Source of the DNA: Watersipora subatra
Taxonomy: Eukaryota; Bryozoa; Gymnolaemata; Cheilostomatida; Watersiporidae
Assembly (NCBI RefSeq): GCF_963576615.1
Contig: NC_088711.1
Span: forward strand, 22,042,182-22,106,181
Reading direction: 5' to 3'
Length of the DNA: 64,000 nt
In this document: piece after piece, positions 21,930-33,061 of the stretch
Numbering within the stretch: position 1 is the stretch's first letter
How the letters are laid out: each line of letters begins with the position of its first letter
Made by a program: the position numbers and the translations under genes
The notes under the pieces: model-generated
The model's input: the letters and a program-made list of their open reading frames with translations, nothing else
Database searches by the model: none
What the model was told of the DNA's origin: nothing

Positions 21930-24530
21930 TGTCCTACACTTGAGATCTGTATTGTTGCACTGACTGCGACGAGACTGGTCCCCAGTTTTGCATCGACAAA
22001 ACATGTTATGAGCACATCAGGAGGTGCTGGTTGTTGTGTCATCCATCTAGCTTTAAGCTCACCACCTTCCATAAACTATCCATGTTGCTGTGGGGATGGA
22101 GCATTGATGATGATTTGCTTGGCTCTTCTCCATATCGCGGGCTGATAGGCAGCCCTAAATATATAACGATTTAACTCATCTAGTGTGGGTGGTAGGTTTG
22201 ATTGTGATGTGCGCAACGGTGAACAGAAGATCTTATACAGTGCTTCATTGATGGAATTTGTCTCTTCACTATATAATCTGCATATGAATGTCTCAATAGA
22301 TTCTCTTATGGCACCATCAACTTCAAAATCTATTTTCAATGATTTCAGTGTGTTACAGAATTCAGGATGGTTCTTTAGCAGCTTGCAGAAAGTTACCTTC
22401 CCTTTGGAATAGAATGCGCTTACACTGTCGCATCTACTTAGAGCGTGGAGCCCGAGCAGTGCTTTGCATCGTTTGGGTGTGAGGACGGTAGACAGACAGC
22501 CTATGGTTCCATATCCCAACTGCTCCTTACCACAGCAGTAAATGAGTTCCTGTGATGGCAGCTCATCCACTAGAGATAGACAGCTTAGGAAAACATCTGT
22601 GTCCTGGCACTTGACTAGAAATTTTGAGCTGGGTTTATCTTCCATTATCTTTGCGTTATGTGATAACATGCGCGTATCTGCCTCCTCTTGGTCTGATGTC
22701 AAACTATTTATTTGGCTAACAGCGATTGATCCATCAAGTTCATAGCTGATCATGTGGCATTCTTGAGAAAAAGCTGTTACAAGATCTAGTTTCTGTTTCA
22801 CAGTTCACTTGCTCCATGTATCCTTCAAAAATTTCACTAGGCAGTCTTGTTTGAGCCATCTGCTAAAAATTCAGACCATTTTGGTACTGATTAGTTCGGA
22901 CTAAACACAGCAACCTTCTGCCTTCCTTTCACACTTTTATGACTTCTCTTATCTCCTTCAATGCTGATATCAGGGTATGTGTCAGAAACAAAATCCACAT
23001 GACATGTGTGATACACGTTTGCAATACTAGCCATTGCAAAAGCTGACTTGCAACCATGCCAAAAGTTGGAGGAGCTTTCAGGGTCTAAATCTTGGCCATA
23101 GCAACAACCACAACAGCGTCAAAGACTGGTAGCTGATCCTGGTTAACATAAATTGATGGTTGGTCATCAACATCTTTCTCAACAGCAGCCATCAGAACCA
23201 ACTTAATATAGACTTAAAACTTAACAGTCTTCAATATAGAGCCATCAGAGTTAGCCAGGGACCAGCTGATGTTACCAAGAGAGAATAATAACACTTTTCT
23301 CAAACCCAAGTTACACTGTTGGCTGAGCACTAACAAATTCTCAAACAGTCTGTGCAAACACTTAACGACTTTTTATTTTGATTTCTTCTTAGCTGATGGT
23401 AAGGTAAGGTAAGGCTGAAGGTTTCGAGCTTGTCTGACTTGATGGATGCATTGAAATCAATCTGTTGGGTGCTTAACATCTTCTGGACAAATTCTAAAAG
23501 CTGTATCTCTCCTGTCACATTTACCATTTCAAGATACTGCTTCACTTCAATGGAGGCTTCTGCACCGCTGGTAATATTTACTAGCTAGTGGTTTTAAATG
23601 CAAACTGATTTATTCTTGCTGTTATCAGCCTTTCATGACTTTCCTCATTTCCTCATTAGCCTTCCATGCCTGTTCACACATCTCATAACTTGCTGCATCC
23701 GAATCACTAAACACTAGCCTCTTCTTCATGTCTGTATGTACAGCTGTTCATTCCGGTGCGATAGAGACCAGGGTTGAGAGGCCGATGACTACCTGGTAAA
23801 CCCTATGATTCCACCGTGAGACTTTGAGTCTCTTTTAACTGCTTGCGCAATAGATTGATCACAAGCGATAGAGCTGAATAGACAGTGATGTCGTGATTGA
23901 TATGTAAAATACCCCTTCTTCATAAAAGCCTCATACACCTTGCTATGCAATACTTTTAGATTAGTCATCTCTGCATAATACAGCGTGCAATATCTAGTGT
24001 AGCTTGTGTGGTCATATGCAAAAAACCAAGAAGGATCATACATCTAATTTATCTATACATTTATGTCCAAATTGTAGGCTATAACATGTCATATAAACTG
24101 CAGAGTTAGTTTTGCTGCTCACGAAATGTGCAGACAGAAATGAAAATATTTTCTTTTTCTCTTACCAAAGTACCATCATCAGGGAGTAATCATCATAAAT
24201 TTGTAAAGTGATAAATATCTAGCTTCACCTCTTCTGTTGTATCACATTCTTTCTGTCTCTCATGTCTTTTCTCAGCTCTTTCCATAACGAATTTGTTACA
24301 ATACTTTGTATAACAGGCATGATGACGTAACGAGTCTGCACTCTCATCAAAGTTCTCAATGCTCAGCACTTTTTGAACAGTTTCTCATTGAATGCTCGCT
24401 TCTTCCAATATCAACCATCTGTTTGAATACTGTTTGGCCGTCTCATATTTAAGTTTAGTCACTCTGACTAGGGTTTCATTCACAAACTGATCAAGACAGT
24501 GAAACAAGCAGTCTTGCTGCATCCTTGGCA
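21930..24530 (-). pseudogene. Decayed member of the metazoan EADTR/DTDV multi-copy family
   Basis: Minus-strand fragments occur in the order of a large repetitive family common in cnidarian, mollusc and arthropod genomes. They are an HHACYTKYCNK block near 24330, FAYDHTSYTRY through DSKSHGGIIGFTR at 24043-23789, a QYLEMVNVTGEIQLL piece at 23545-23330, then a 241-codon frame (22801-22076). That frame has QEEADTRMLSHNAK, CQDTDVFLSCLSL and LHALSRCDSVSAFYSKGK. After a frame change the Cys-rich tail CFCRCKTGDQSRRSQC follows at about 22000-21950. The EADTR and DTDV motifs resemble acidic sites of FEN/PIN-like nucleases, which is only an inference. Frames are interrupted several times, so this copy cannot make the full protein. 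The family's high copy number suggests a transposon passenger. Confidence 0.6.
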
Positions 24531-27500
24531 TGGGTTAAGAAATGCTGAGAGTTGGCTCACCTAATCTCAAATAAAAGCATTTAAAAATTTTCGAGATTAT
24601 AAAATAGTTTTCTTCGTCTGATATGTAAGGTTTTCCAAGCAAACTTGGAGTTGCCCCCCTATTTCAAAAGTGCTTTCTAGCTCAGAAATGTGCAAACACA
24701 TAGGTGTAGAAACATTATAATTGAACTTAGCATGAATTTCTGACTACGGAACATCTTCGTTTGAGTAGCCCCCCTCTGAAAGAAAAAGCTGAAAGATAAG
24801 TTTATGTTCCTGCTTTACTAAATAAAAAACCGTGAAAGAAACAGCAATAAAATGGAGTGAATAGTTCCTATGTCACACCCTCTCAAAAGTGATGTTTTAG
24901 AAGTAACTGAAGTAATAGAATTATTACTGTACACCGAATCTGATAGATAGCGTGTGATTTTATAAGTAAAAAAAACAATTGAATTTAGTGTCATTCTTTT
25001 GCTACTGATGAGCTTTTTAGCTTTTACTTTTTCAGCTTTCATTAAACAACTTCAAGTAGTAGTAAATTATTCGAAACTAGTGTCCTGTCAGCGGCCATTT
25101 TTCAGTTCTCGTCAGATGTAAAATGCTCTCAGTTATTTGATGATATCTTGAGAATTAATAGTTCAATCAACTTGAAATGTTAAAATTTTACCTAAAAAAG
25201 ATTACCAACAAAGTGGTCATGTTTTGATATCTTAACTGAACAGAATTTAGGAGGAAACAATTACACCATCGTTAAGTCTCTGGAGCAGAATCGGATGAGA
25301 AAACAACATCCCAAATTATCTGAGGCCGGGTCTTCAAGGTCTTAAACTATAGGCCTAATGTACTCTGAATCTAGTCAATTAGTGTTGTCTATGTCTATTA
25401 TTAGCCTGAAGGTGTTCTCTATGTCTATTATTAGCCTGCAGTAAACTAAAACAACACATCAGTGAGTTTGTACGCATCTTGTATCTTGAGTATGATTTCA
25501 GCTTTGCATGCTGCAAGCTGAGGCTATGGGTTGTAATAACATAGTTACACTAACATGTCTGAGCCAATGGCAGAGAGCCTTGATGACAGGAGGGTGCTCG
25601 ATACCCTTGCTGTCACCACTGGTAAACATCTGTGAAAATTGAACCACCACAATCTAATGTTCGAAAGTTACAAAACCTAGATGACTAAGTCTCCGTTACT
25701 CTCAATAAAGTACAAACGACAATCCAAGCATGGTAAATTCAAATGCAATAATAACACAGTTCACTGCGATTGTCTTACTGACGTGTCAACTAACTCCAAA
25801 GAAAGTAGAAATAGTATATTTCTGAATATCTGACAACTTACATGCAGTATCCAAGAGCAGATTAAATGCGTGTGCAGGTGTATGCATGCACTGCTAAGCA
25901 AAAACAATCATGTAGTTTGGACGGGCAATACTATGTCTGATGGCTTGGAAAACTGGGGAAAAACCAATGACCCAAGACAAAAGCAGTTGAACCGCAGAGA
26001 GGAATATAGACTCCTCCCTCTCGCCCTCTAAAGCGCTTTTCTCGCAAAAGTTTATGCTTTCACCGTTACAATGCAACTGTTTACATCTATTAATAATGCA
26101 CCCAAACAGCAGTCCTAAGACAACGCACACATGTGGGATTCCTATGAATCCATTACGCAATACAAACACATTAGCGTTCTTTCCTTCCAAGTCAGTGCCT
26201 GTAATCAATCCGCAATTCGAGCCTATCTGTCAGTTCAAAAGGAAAAGTAGACCATCCCCTACAGGCGTAGGAAAGGAACTCACAAGTCATTGCTTCCGGT
26301 AAACGGGGTGAGAGTTGTTGAATGCTCACCGCTTGCTTTGTTAGTGGCTCATGCACCAGAAATATACCTCAAGAGGTAGTCAGTCAGTTATATATCTACC
26401 ATGCTTTAGCTTATATCATAACTAAAGATCAACCTCAATACAAAGTACTAGGATTTTCTGACTAAACTTTTCCAGCCAGAGCTGAGACCCACAGTAGAAA
26501 AAATGAAGATTTGATTATTTGCCTTTATAAAGAGAAAGCAAATTATAAAAAAGCATAGCCTGTGTTTCAGCCACTAAATCTAATAACATTAGATACTGAT
26601 TGAACTGGCAGTGTTTATAAATACCACAAGGTAATCAAATGTAGTGATAGGCAGCTTTAGCAAGAGCCGACACGTAAAAGATACTTACACAATAACTATT
26701 GAACTTTTAATAAATTATTAATAATAATTACAAATGCTCCACTTGCATGTTAATGAGCCATTCCAATGCAATATGACTGTGACGTATGACCAAGTTTTAT
26801 GGCCACGCTGTGTGGTCATGCTGTATGGTCACGCTGTTTGATGCTGATCAAATTGCATGACTGTGCATCATGACAGCGCTGTACGACCACACCACACCAA
26901 GCAGTATGACTATATTGCAAGGCTTAGTCATGTCTTCCTCCTATCCAGGGTTTCAGCAAATTTGTCACAAATACTGATATTGACAGCTATGGTATGTCAT
27001 CAGATTGCTTTAAAAGTTCTAACAGTTCATTGAACTCTTTAGTTATTCTAAACAGTGTTTCTGAGTACGTTTGTATGTATGTAGTAAGTATGTTTTGTAT
27101 GAGACGTTTTTACTTTTCAAAAACTTATTATTTAGTTTAGCCTTTTTCGTAGTTTCAAGACAATATACAACAGTGTATTATTTCATTCGTCAAACTGAGC
27201 ATACAACAGAATAACCTAGTCATCTTGTTAGTTCAAAGTTTTCAAACTGAAGAACATGAAGAATGGTGAAAGTGGAACAGATGAAACCTTTAATATTCAG
27301 ATTATAGCTCCGAACAGAGAGACAATTAGGAAGGAGAAAACATGTATTTTCGTAACAAAACTCTGAGGTCTCTGCAGAGTCTCCCATGACAATCATGCTG
27401 GCAACTATGACGGCTTCCAGAAAGCAACTTTCTGTGGTGTATCAAATCATTGGGAAGCAAGATGATGAACAGACAAACCAAGACACACCCACATGAAAAA

Positions 27501-28082
27501 CCATGTGACCATGACACAGCAAAAATCAGGCCCATGTTTAGAAGTCTAGAAAGTATAATTATGGTATGATGTAGTAGCGAAATGCAACAGAGCAAACAAC
27601 AGAATAGTACATGCTTTCAAAGTAGTTGATCAAAGAAATTGAAAATGTGGCCTTGCGATGACAAGTGATCTATTAAAATTGGGTCAGTGCTTACATAAAG
27701 ATATGGGCATACACACCTTCTGAACATAGAAAATGGATTTTCATCGCGAGGCTGTCTGGAGTTTTTTTTAGATTGCTACTATGTTGTAGGCCTACGCCTC
27801 AATGAGTTCAGTTGACAGACTAGTTGTTGCTCACTTTTTAATACTGCGCAAGGAATTGCCTACCCATTTACTTGCTTGAAAGTTGAATGATGCAGAAATG
27901 TAAAAGTAGTTGAAATGAGAAATCTTGGTATATCACCACTCAACAACTGCTTTGTTAAGTTTTTATAATAGTTCAATGAACGGTGACATTTATTCCTGAT
28001 TTTTGCCTAGTTATTTTTTTTCTTATCTTTTGGCATGTAGCAAAAATGTTCTTTTGTCGATGATTACTGATATTTACTATAG
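24531..28082. other. Intergenic DNA with a SINE relic
   Basis: No confident gene. A tRNA-SINE-like relic lies at 25500-25630. Frames at 25894-26302 and 27326-27595 are open on one or both strands but have no recognisable domain, no convincing splice sites and low-complexity composition. Weak 15-bp direct repeats (GGTCATGCTGTA type) occur at 26800-26850. Confidence 0.4.
25500..25630 (-). mobile_element. Probable tRNA-derived SINE relic
   Basis: On the minus strand the segment resembles the one at 32405-32490: both have a GGTGRCAG block, AAGGGTAT and then, downstream, ACCCATAGCCT. The plus strand of the same segment mimics a short first exon with a donor, which I judge a coincidence. Confidence 0.3.
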
Positions 28083-28225
28083 TAAGAGCCGTGTCCGTCT
28101 GTTCATCTGCTCAAAGCCACTCTAAGAGCACAAAGAAAAAAGATTGCCTTGCACAGGAATTGAAAACAGGCCATCAGGTTCAAAGGCGAGCGTGTTACTA
28201 CCACACCACCAATCATACTGATTAC
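28083..28225 (-). mobile_element. tRNA-derived SINE
   Basis: Read on the minus strand it opens with a tRNA-like head: TGGTGTGGTAG resembles an A box and TTTTCAATTCC a weak B box about 50 bases on. It ends in a tail GACGGACACGGCTCTTAC, which closely matches the tail of the element at 51990-52235. Shared head type plus shared tail argues for one SINE family. Confidence 0.5.
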
Positions 28226-28649
28226 TCATGACCATCTCTGACAGTACATGGAACTGGCAAACAATCTAATGCCAATAAAAAGCTATAAATACATCATTAG
28301 CAGGGAAACACAAAATTAAGAGTTGCTTTTTCTTTTATTTAACTTCGAACTGGGAAAGGAGTAGGCAACTCATTGTATAATATTAACCAAACTAACTTGC
28401 ACATTTGCCTGAACCAGCCTTCTAATAACTGTTCAGTTCAAACACTTGGTGAACAAGTTTTAAATTCTTTAATGTTACCACATATCTCCAGGCGTGTTGT
28501 CATACCAGAAAACAATAAAAAACAAAAGACCCCTTGCGACACACAGTCAATGATAATATTCGAAAGTGTCTACTACTTAGCACAAAAAGAGACGTTTTAT
28601 ATTGAGAGAAGTAAGATTATTAAATAAGCAGATGATTGTGAAGATAACT

Positions 28650-31240
28650 CTTATGTAATTACCATCAGTATATTGCTCCTATGTACATGTATCTATTCAT
28701 AGGTAAAGGTGATGGTATTTATGTATGCTGTTAGCATCAACATATTCCTCCTATGTACATGTATCTATCTACAGGTAGAGGTGATGGTATTTATGTATGC
28801 TGTTAGCATCAACATATTCCTCCTATGTACATGTATCTATCTACAGGTAGAGGTGATGGTATTTATGTATGTTGTTAGCATCAGCATATTCCTCCTATGT
28901 ACATGTATCTATCTACAGGTAAAGGTGATGGTATTTATGTATGTTGTTAGCATCAGCGTATTCCTCCTATGTACATGTATCTATTCACAGGTAAAGGTGA
29001 TGGTATTTATGTATGTTGTTAGCATCAGCATATTCCTCCTATGTACATGTATTTATCCACATGTAGAGGTGATGTTGTTTATGTATGTTGTTAGCATCAG
29101 TATATTCCTTCTATGTACATGTACCTATCCACAGGTAAAGGTGATGGTGTTTATGTATGTAGTTAGCATCAGTATATTACTCCTATGTACATGTATTTAT
29201 CCACAGGTAGAGGTGATAGTGTTTATGTATGTTGTTAGCATCAGTATATTCCTTCTATGTACATGTATCTATCCACAGGTAAAGGTGATGGTGTTTATGT
29301 ATGTAGTTAGCATCAGTATATTCCTCCTATGTACATGTATCTATCCACAGGTAGAGGTGATGGTGTTTATGTATGTTGTTAGCATCAGTATATTCCTTCT
29401 ATGTACATGTACCTATTCACAGGTAGAGGTGATGGTGTTTATGTATGTTGTTAGCATCAGTATATTCCTCCTATGTACATGTATCTATCCACAGGTAGAG
29501 GTGATGGTATTTATGTATGTTGTTAGCATCAGTATATTCCTCCTATGTACATGTATCTATTCACAGGTAGAGGTGATGGTGTTTATGTATGTTGTTAGCA
29601 TCAGTATATTCCTCCTATGTACATGTATCTATCCACAGATAGAGGTGATGGCGTTTATGTATGTAGTTAGCATCAGCATATTCCTCCTATGTACATGTAT
29701 CTATCCACAGATAGAGGTGATGGCGTTTATGTATGTTGTTAGCATCAGTATATTCCTCCTATGTACATGTATCTATCCACAGGTAGAGGTGATGGTGTTT
29801 ATGTATGTTGTTAGCATCAGTATATTCCTCCTATGTACATGTATCTATCCACAGATAGAGGTGATGGCGTTTATGTATGTAGTTAGCATCAGTATATTAC
29901 TCTTATGTACATGTATCTATCCACAGGTAAAGGTGATGGTATTTATGTATGTTGTTAGCATCAGTATATTCCTTCTATGTACATGTATCTATCCACAGGT
30001 AAAGGTGATGGTATTTATGTATGTTGTTAGCATCAGTATATTCCTCTTATGTACATGTATCTATCCACAGGTAAAGATGATGGTATTTATGTATGTTGTC
30101 AGCATCAGTATATCCCTCCTATGTACATGTATCTATCCACAGATAGAGGTGATGGTGTTTATGTATGTTGTTAGCATCAGTATATTTATCCTATGTACAT
30201 GTATTTATTCACATGTAGAGGTGATGGTATTTATGTATGTAGTTAGCATCAGTATATCCCTCCTATGTACACGTATCTATTCACAGGTAAAGGTGATGGT
30301 ATTTATGTATGTAGTTAGCATCAGTATATTCCTCTTATGTACATGTATCTATCCACAGGTAAAGGTGATGGTATTTATGTATGTTGTTAGCATCAGTATA
30401 TTCCTCCTATGTACATGTATCTACCCACAGGTAGAGGTGATGGTATTTATGTATGTAGTTAGCATCAGCATATTCCTCCTATGTACATGTATCTATCCAC
30501 AGGTAGAGGTGATGGCCTTTAAGTATGTAGTTAGCATCAGTATATCCCTCCTATGTACACGTATCTATTCACAGGTAAAGGTGATGGTATTTATGTATGT
30601 AGTTAGCATCAGTATATTCCTCTTATGTACATGTATCTATCCACAGGTAAAGGTGATGGTATTTATGTATGTTGTTAGCATCAGTACATTCCTCCTATGT
30701 ACATGTATCTATCCACAGGTAAGGGTGATGGTATTTATGTATGTTGTTAGCATCAGTATATTCCTCCTATGTACATGTATCTATCCACAGGTAAAGGTGA
30801 TGGTATTTATGTATGTAGTTAGCATCAGCATATTCCTCCTATGTACATGTATCTATCCACAGGTAGAGGTGATGGCGTTTAAGTATGTAGTTAGCATCAG
30901 TATATTCCTCTTATGTACATGTACCTATCTACAGGTAGAGATGATGGTATTTATGTATGTAGTTAGCATCAGTATATCCCTCCTATGTACATGTATCTAT
31001 CCACAGGTAAAGGTGATGGTATTTATGTATGTAGTTAGCATCAGTATATTCCTCCTATGTACATGTACCTATCTACAGGTAGAGGTGATGGTATTTATGT
31101 ATGTAGTTAGCATCAGCGTATTCCTCCTATGTACATGTATCTATTCACAGGTAAAGGTGATGGTATTTATGTATGTTGTTAGCATCAGTATCCCTCCTAT
31201 GTACATGTATCTATTCACAGGTAGAGGTGATGTTGTTTAT
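28650..31240. repeat. 72-bp satellite array, about 36 copies
   Basis: A 72-base unit (landmarks GTGATGGTATTTATGTATG, then TAGCATCAGTATATTCC, then ATGTACATGTATCTATCCAC) repeats head to tail with a few per cent divergence and one 6-base deletion near 31192. Since 72 is divisible by three and the unit lacks stops in one frame, the plus strand has an 888-codon frame of a 24-residue hydrophobic repeat. Substitutions between units fall at all three codon positions, with many amino-acid changes, so I see no sign of protein constraint. Each unit contains CACAG directly followed by GTAAAG or GTAGAG. Confidence 0.95.
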
Positions 31241-31318
31241 GTAATCATTCAAAATTCTACACAAAACATGCTTTGTTTCTTATTATTTTATTTACGTAAC
31301 ACAAGAGTTCTGTTATTG

Positions 31319-31385
31319 CTACTGCTCATTGGTCAGCTTGTGGTGCAGACCTACTGCTCATTGGTCAGCTTGTAATGCAGTCCTA
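31319..31385. repeat. 36-bp tandem duplication
   Basis: CTACTGCTCATTGGTCAGCT with a following TGTGGTGCAGAC-type end is present twice; the second copy ends TGTAATGCAGTC. It lies immediately beyond the 72-bp array. Confidence 0.8.
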
Positions 31386-31510
31386 CCGCTGCAGAATATA
31401 CTGCAGAATTTTGCAGTATATTTTCACGAGAACAGAACTCACCTAAATCTGCATTGTTGTTTTGCGAATGATTTTTGTCATGATGTCACAGTGAAATGTC
31501 TGTGGCCCTA

Positions 31511-31672
31511 AATGAACACTTGTGCATAGTCTAAGTGACACATCTCTGGTCTCCTTGGAACACTTGTGCATAGCTTGAGTGACCTGTCTATGGTCCTTAG
31601 TGAACATTTGTATATAGCCTGAGTGACACATCTCTAGTCTCTCTTGAACACTTGTGCATAGCCTGAGTAGTA
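31511..31672. repeat. 44-bp degenerate minisatellite (about 3.6 copies)
   Basis: Units begin AACACTTGTGCATAGYCT and continue with GAGTGACACATCTCTGGTC-like sequence. Divergence between units is about 15 per cent. Confidence 0.8.
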
Positions 31673-33060
31673 AACAAATTTCTCATAAAGCAGCCATTCA
31701 TTCAAACAGATGGTACCTAGATGTAGTTACTAACAAATACCACAGCATATTTAGTATGACTGGAAATCAGCCAAAACAGCAGAGCAAATATCTATTTCTG
31801 TTAAGAGAGCAATGAAACCAAAATCATGTACATGTATCAGGTATACATGTAATATTCACAAAGGTCCTGATATGTTTGAAATGTGAGTGATGGAATGCAG
31901 ATGACAGTGAGTTAGAGCTGCTCCTCTGACGTGGCTTGGATTTTGTAAAAACTCGTCCTTTCTTAGTTTGCTATTAGTTCTGTTCTAACAACTCAATGTA
32001 GAACTTGTATCGCTAATTGCACCTTATTGCTTTGGAGCAAGACTGTGAGGATGAGGCTTTATAAATATCTGAATGGGTGACAGAGAGAGCGCTTCGTAAA
32101 TCCATCATAGCTTTTTTAATGATGAGATAAAAAAAGAGCAAGGGTGCTTCTGGAGTCTTTACACAAATCTTAGAGTAGTACATATGCCAAAATACAGAAA
32201 AATGTTTAAATTAGGGTGAGCTCATAAACTTCATAAACTAGGAGTTGTCTTCGTTTGAAGATATCTCTATATGAAGGCATCTGAGATCTGTGACCAACAC
32301 AGTGATCATTCTGTTGATGAGCTCTGAACGAATCCAGTATACTTTTTAGTAGTTGTTACAAAACAACCTTTCAGCAATTGGAGCCTAAAAACATTAAAAT
32401 AATTCTAAAGATCTCAGGCTATGGGTTTTAATGCTGGATCGACACGCATACCCTTACGCACTGCCACCAGACCATGCCCGACATAATTATTGTGTATGAG
32501 TGTGTACTTCAAGCTAGGCAAAAACTATTTAGTCGCATTTTTACACTATTTCTAGTCCTTGATTTGGTTAATAAAGTGGAGACAACTTGATGTTTCTAGA
32601 ACAAGTAGAAGCGACCTCAAGGAGTCTGTTTTATAAACCAACAGACTTAAAGTTTTATCAGAACTTTTCAGCCATAATATCTTTTTGCCAAGTTCAACAT
32701 TTCTGTGTAGTTATTACAAAGTTGGTCACTGGAGACCATAGACTGTAGACCTTAGACCGTAGGGTGTAGGACGTAGGCAGTAGACGTAGACGTAGACCAC
32801 AAAAAAATAGCATTCATTAGTGATCTACTGTATAACTACAGAAAAATGTAAAAACAGTGCGTCAAACTTCACATCTTTTACTTTTGTAATTTGTCGTAAT
32901 CTTTGTATTTCCATAAGAGAACATCAATTTTTTTGTCATGAAATTTAGTAAAATGTTTAGAAAGATGTGAAAAGTTATTAATAGTAATAGACAAGTACTG
33001 AAGTTAACAATAAAAGTAAAGAATAATGGTGGCTCATTTCAAACAGTTGCAACACTGTTT
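31673..33060. other. Intergenic DNA with a SINE-like relic and a simple repeat
   Basis: No coding exon recognised. A GTAGAC-type simple repeat occupies 32731-32798, and a tRNA-like SINE relic lies at 32405-32490. Confidence 0.4.
32405..32490 (-). mobile_element. tRNA-derived SINE relic
   Basis: Minus strand shows TGGTCTGGTGGCAGTGCG, an A-box-like start, followed by GTGTCGATCC, a B-box-like block, and ACCCATAGCCTGAG. The spacing is shorter than in an intact tRNA. It shares blocks with 25500-25630. Confidence 0.4.
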
Positions 33061-33061
33061 A

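Larger units (their letters stand above)
19300..21930. other. Upstream flank of the ankyrin gene, no firm gene
   Basis: Apart from the 19-bp array at 20044-20215 and the weak exon candidate at 20438, I see only AT-rich non-coding sequence. A first, non-coding exon of the ankyrin gene may lie here, because its coding start sits just inside an acceptor-like site. Confidence 0.4.

Noticed and set aside
25555-25621. Possible first exon, MSEPMAESLDDRRVLD, followed by GTAAAC
   Set aside because: The opposite strand of the same segment resembles a tRNA-derived SINE relic that recurs at 32405-32490; no downstream exon in phase was found.
28709-31375. An 888-codon frame with a 24-residue hydrophobic repeat
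   Set aside because: It is the 72-bp satellite read in its one open frame. Differences between units fall at all codon positions and often change the residue, including charge, so there is no sign of protein selection.
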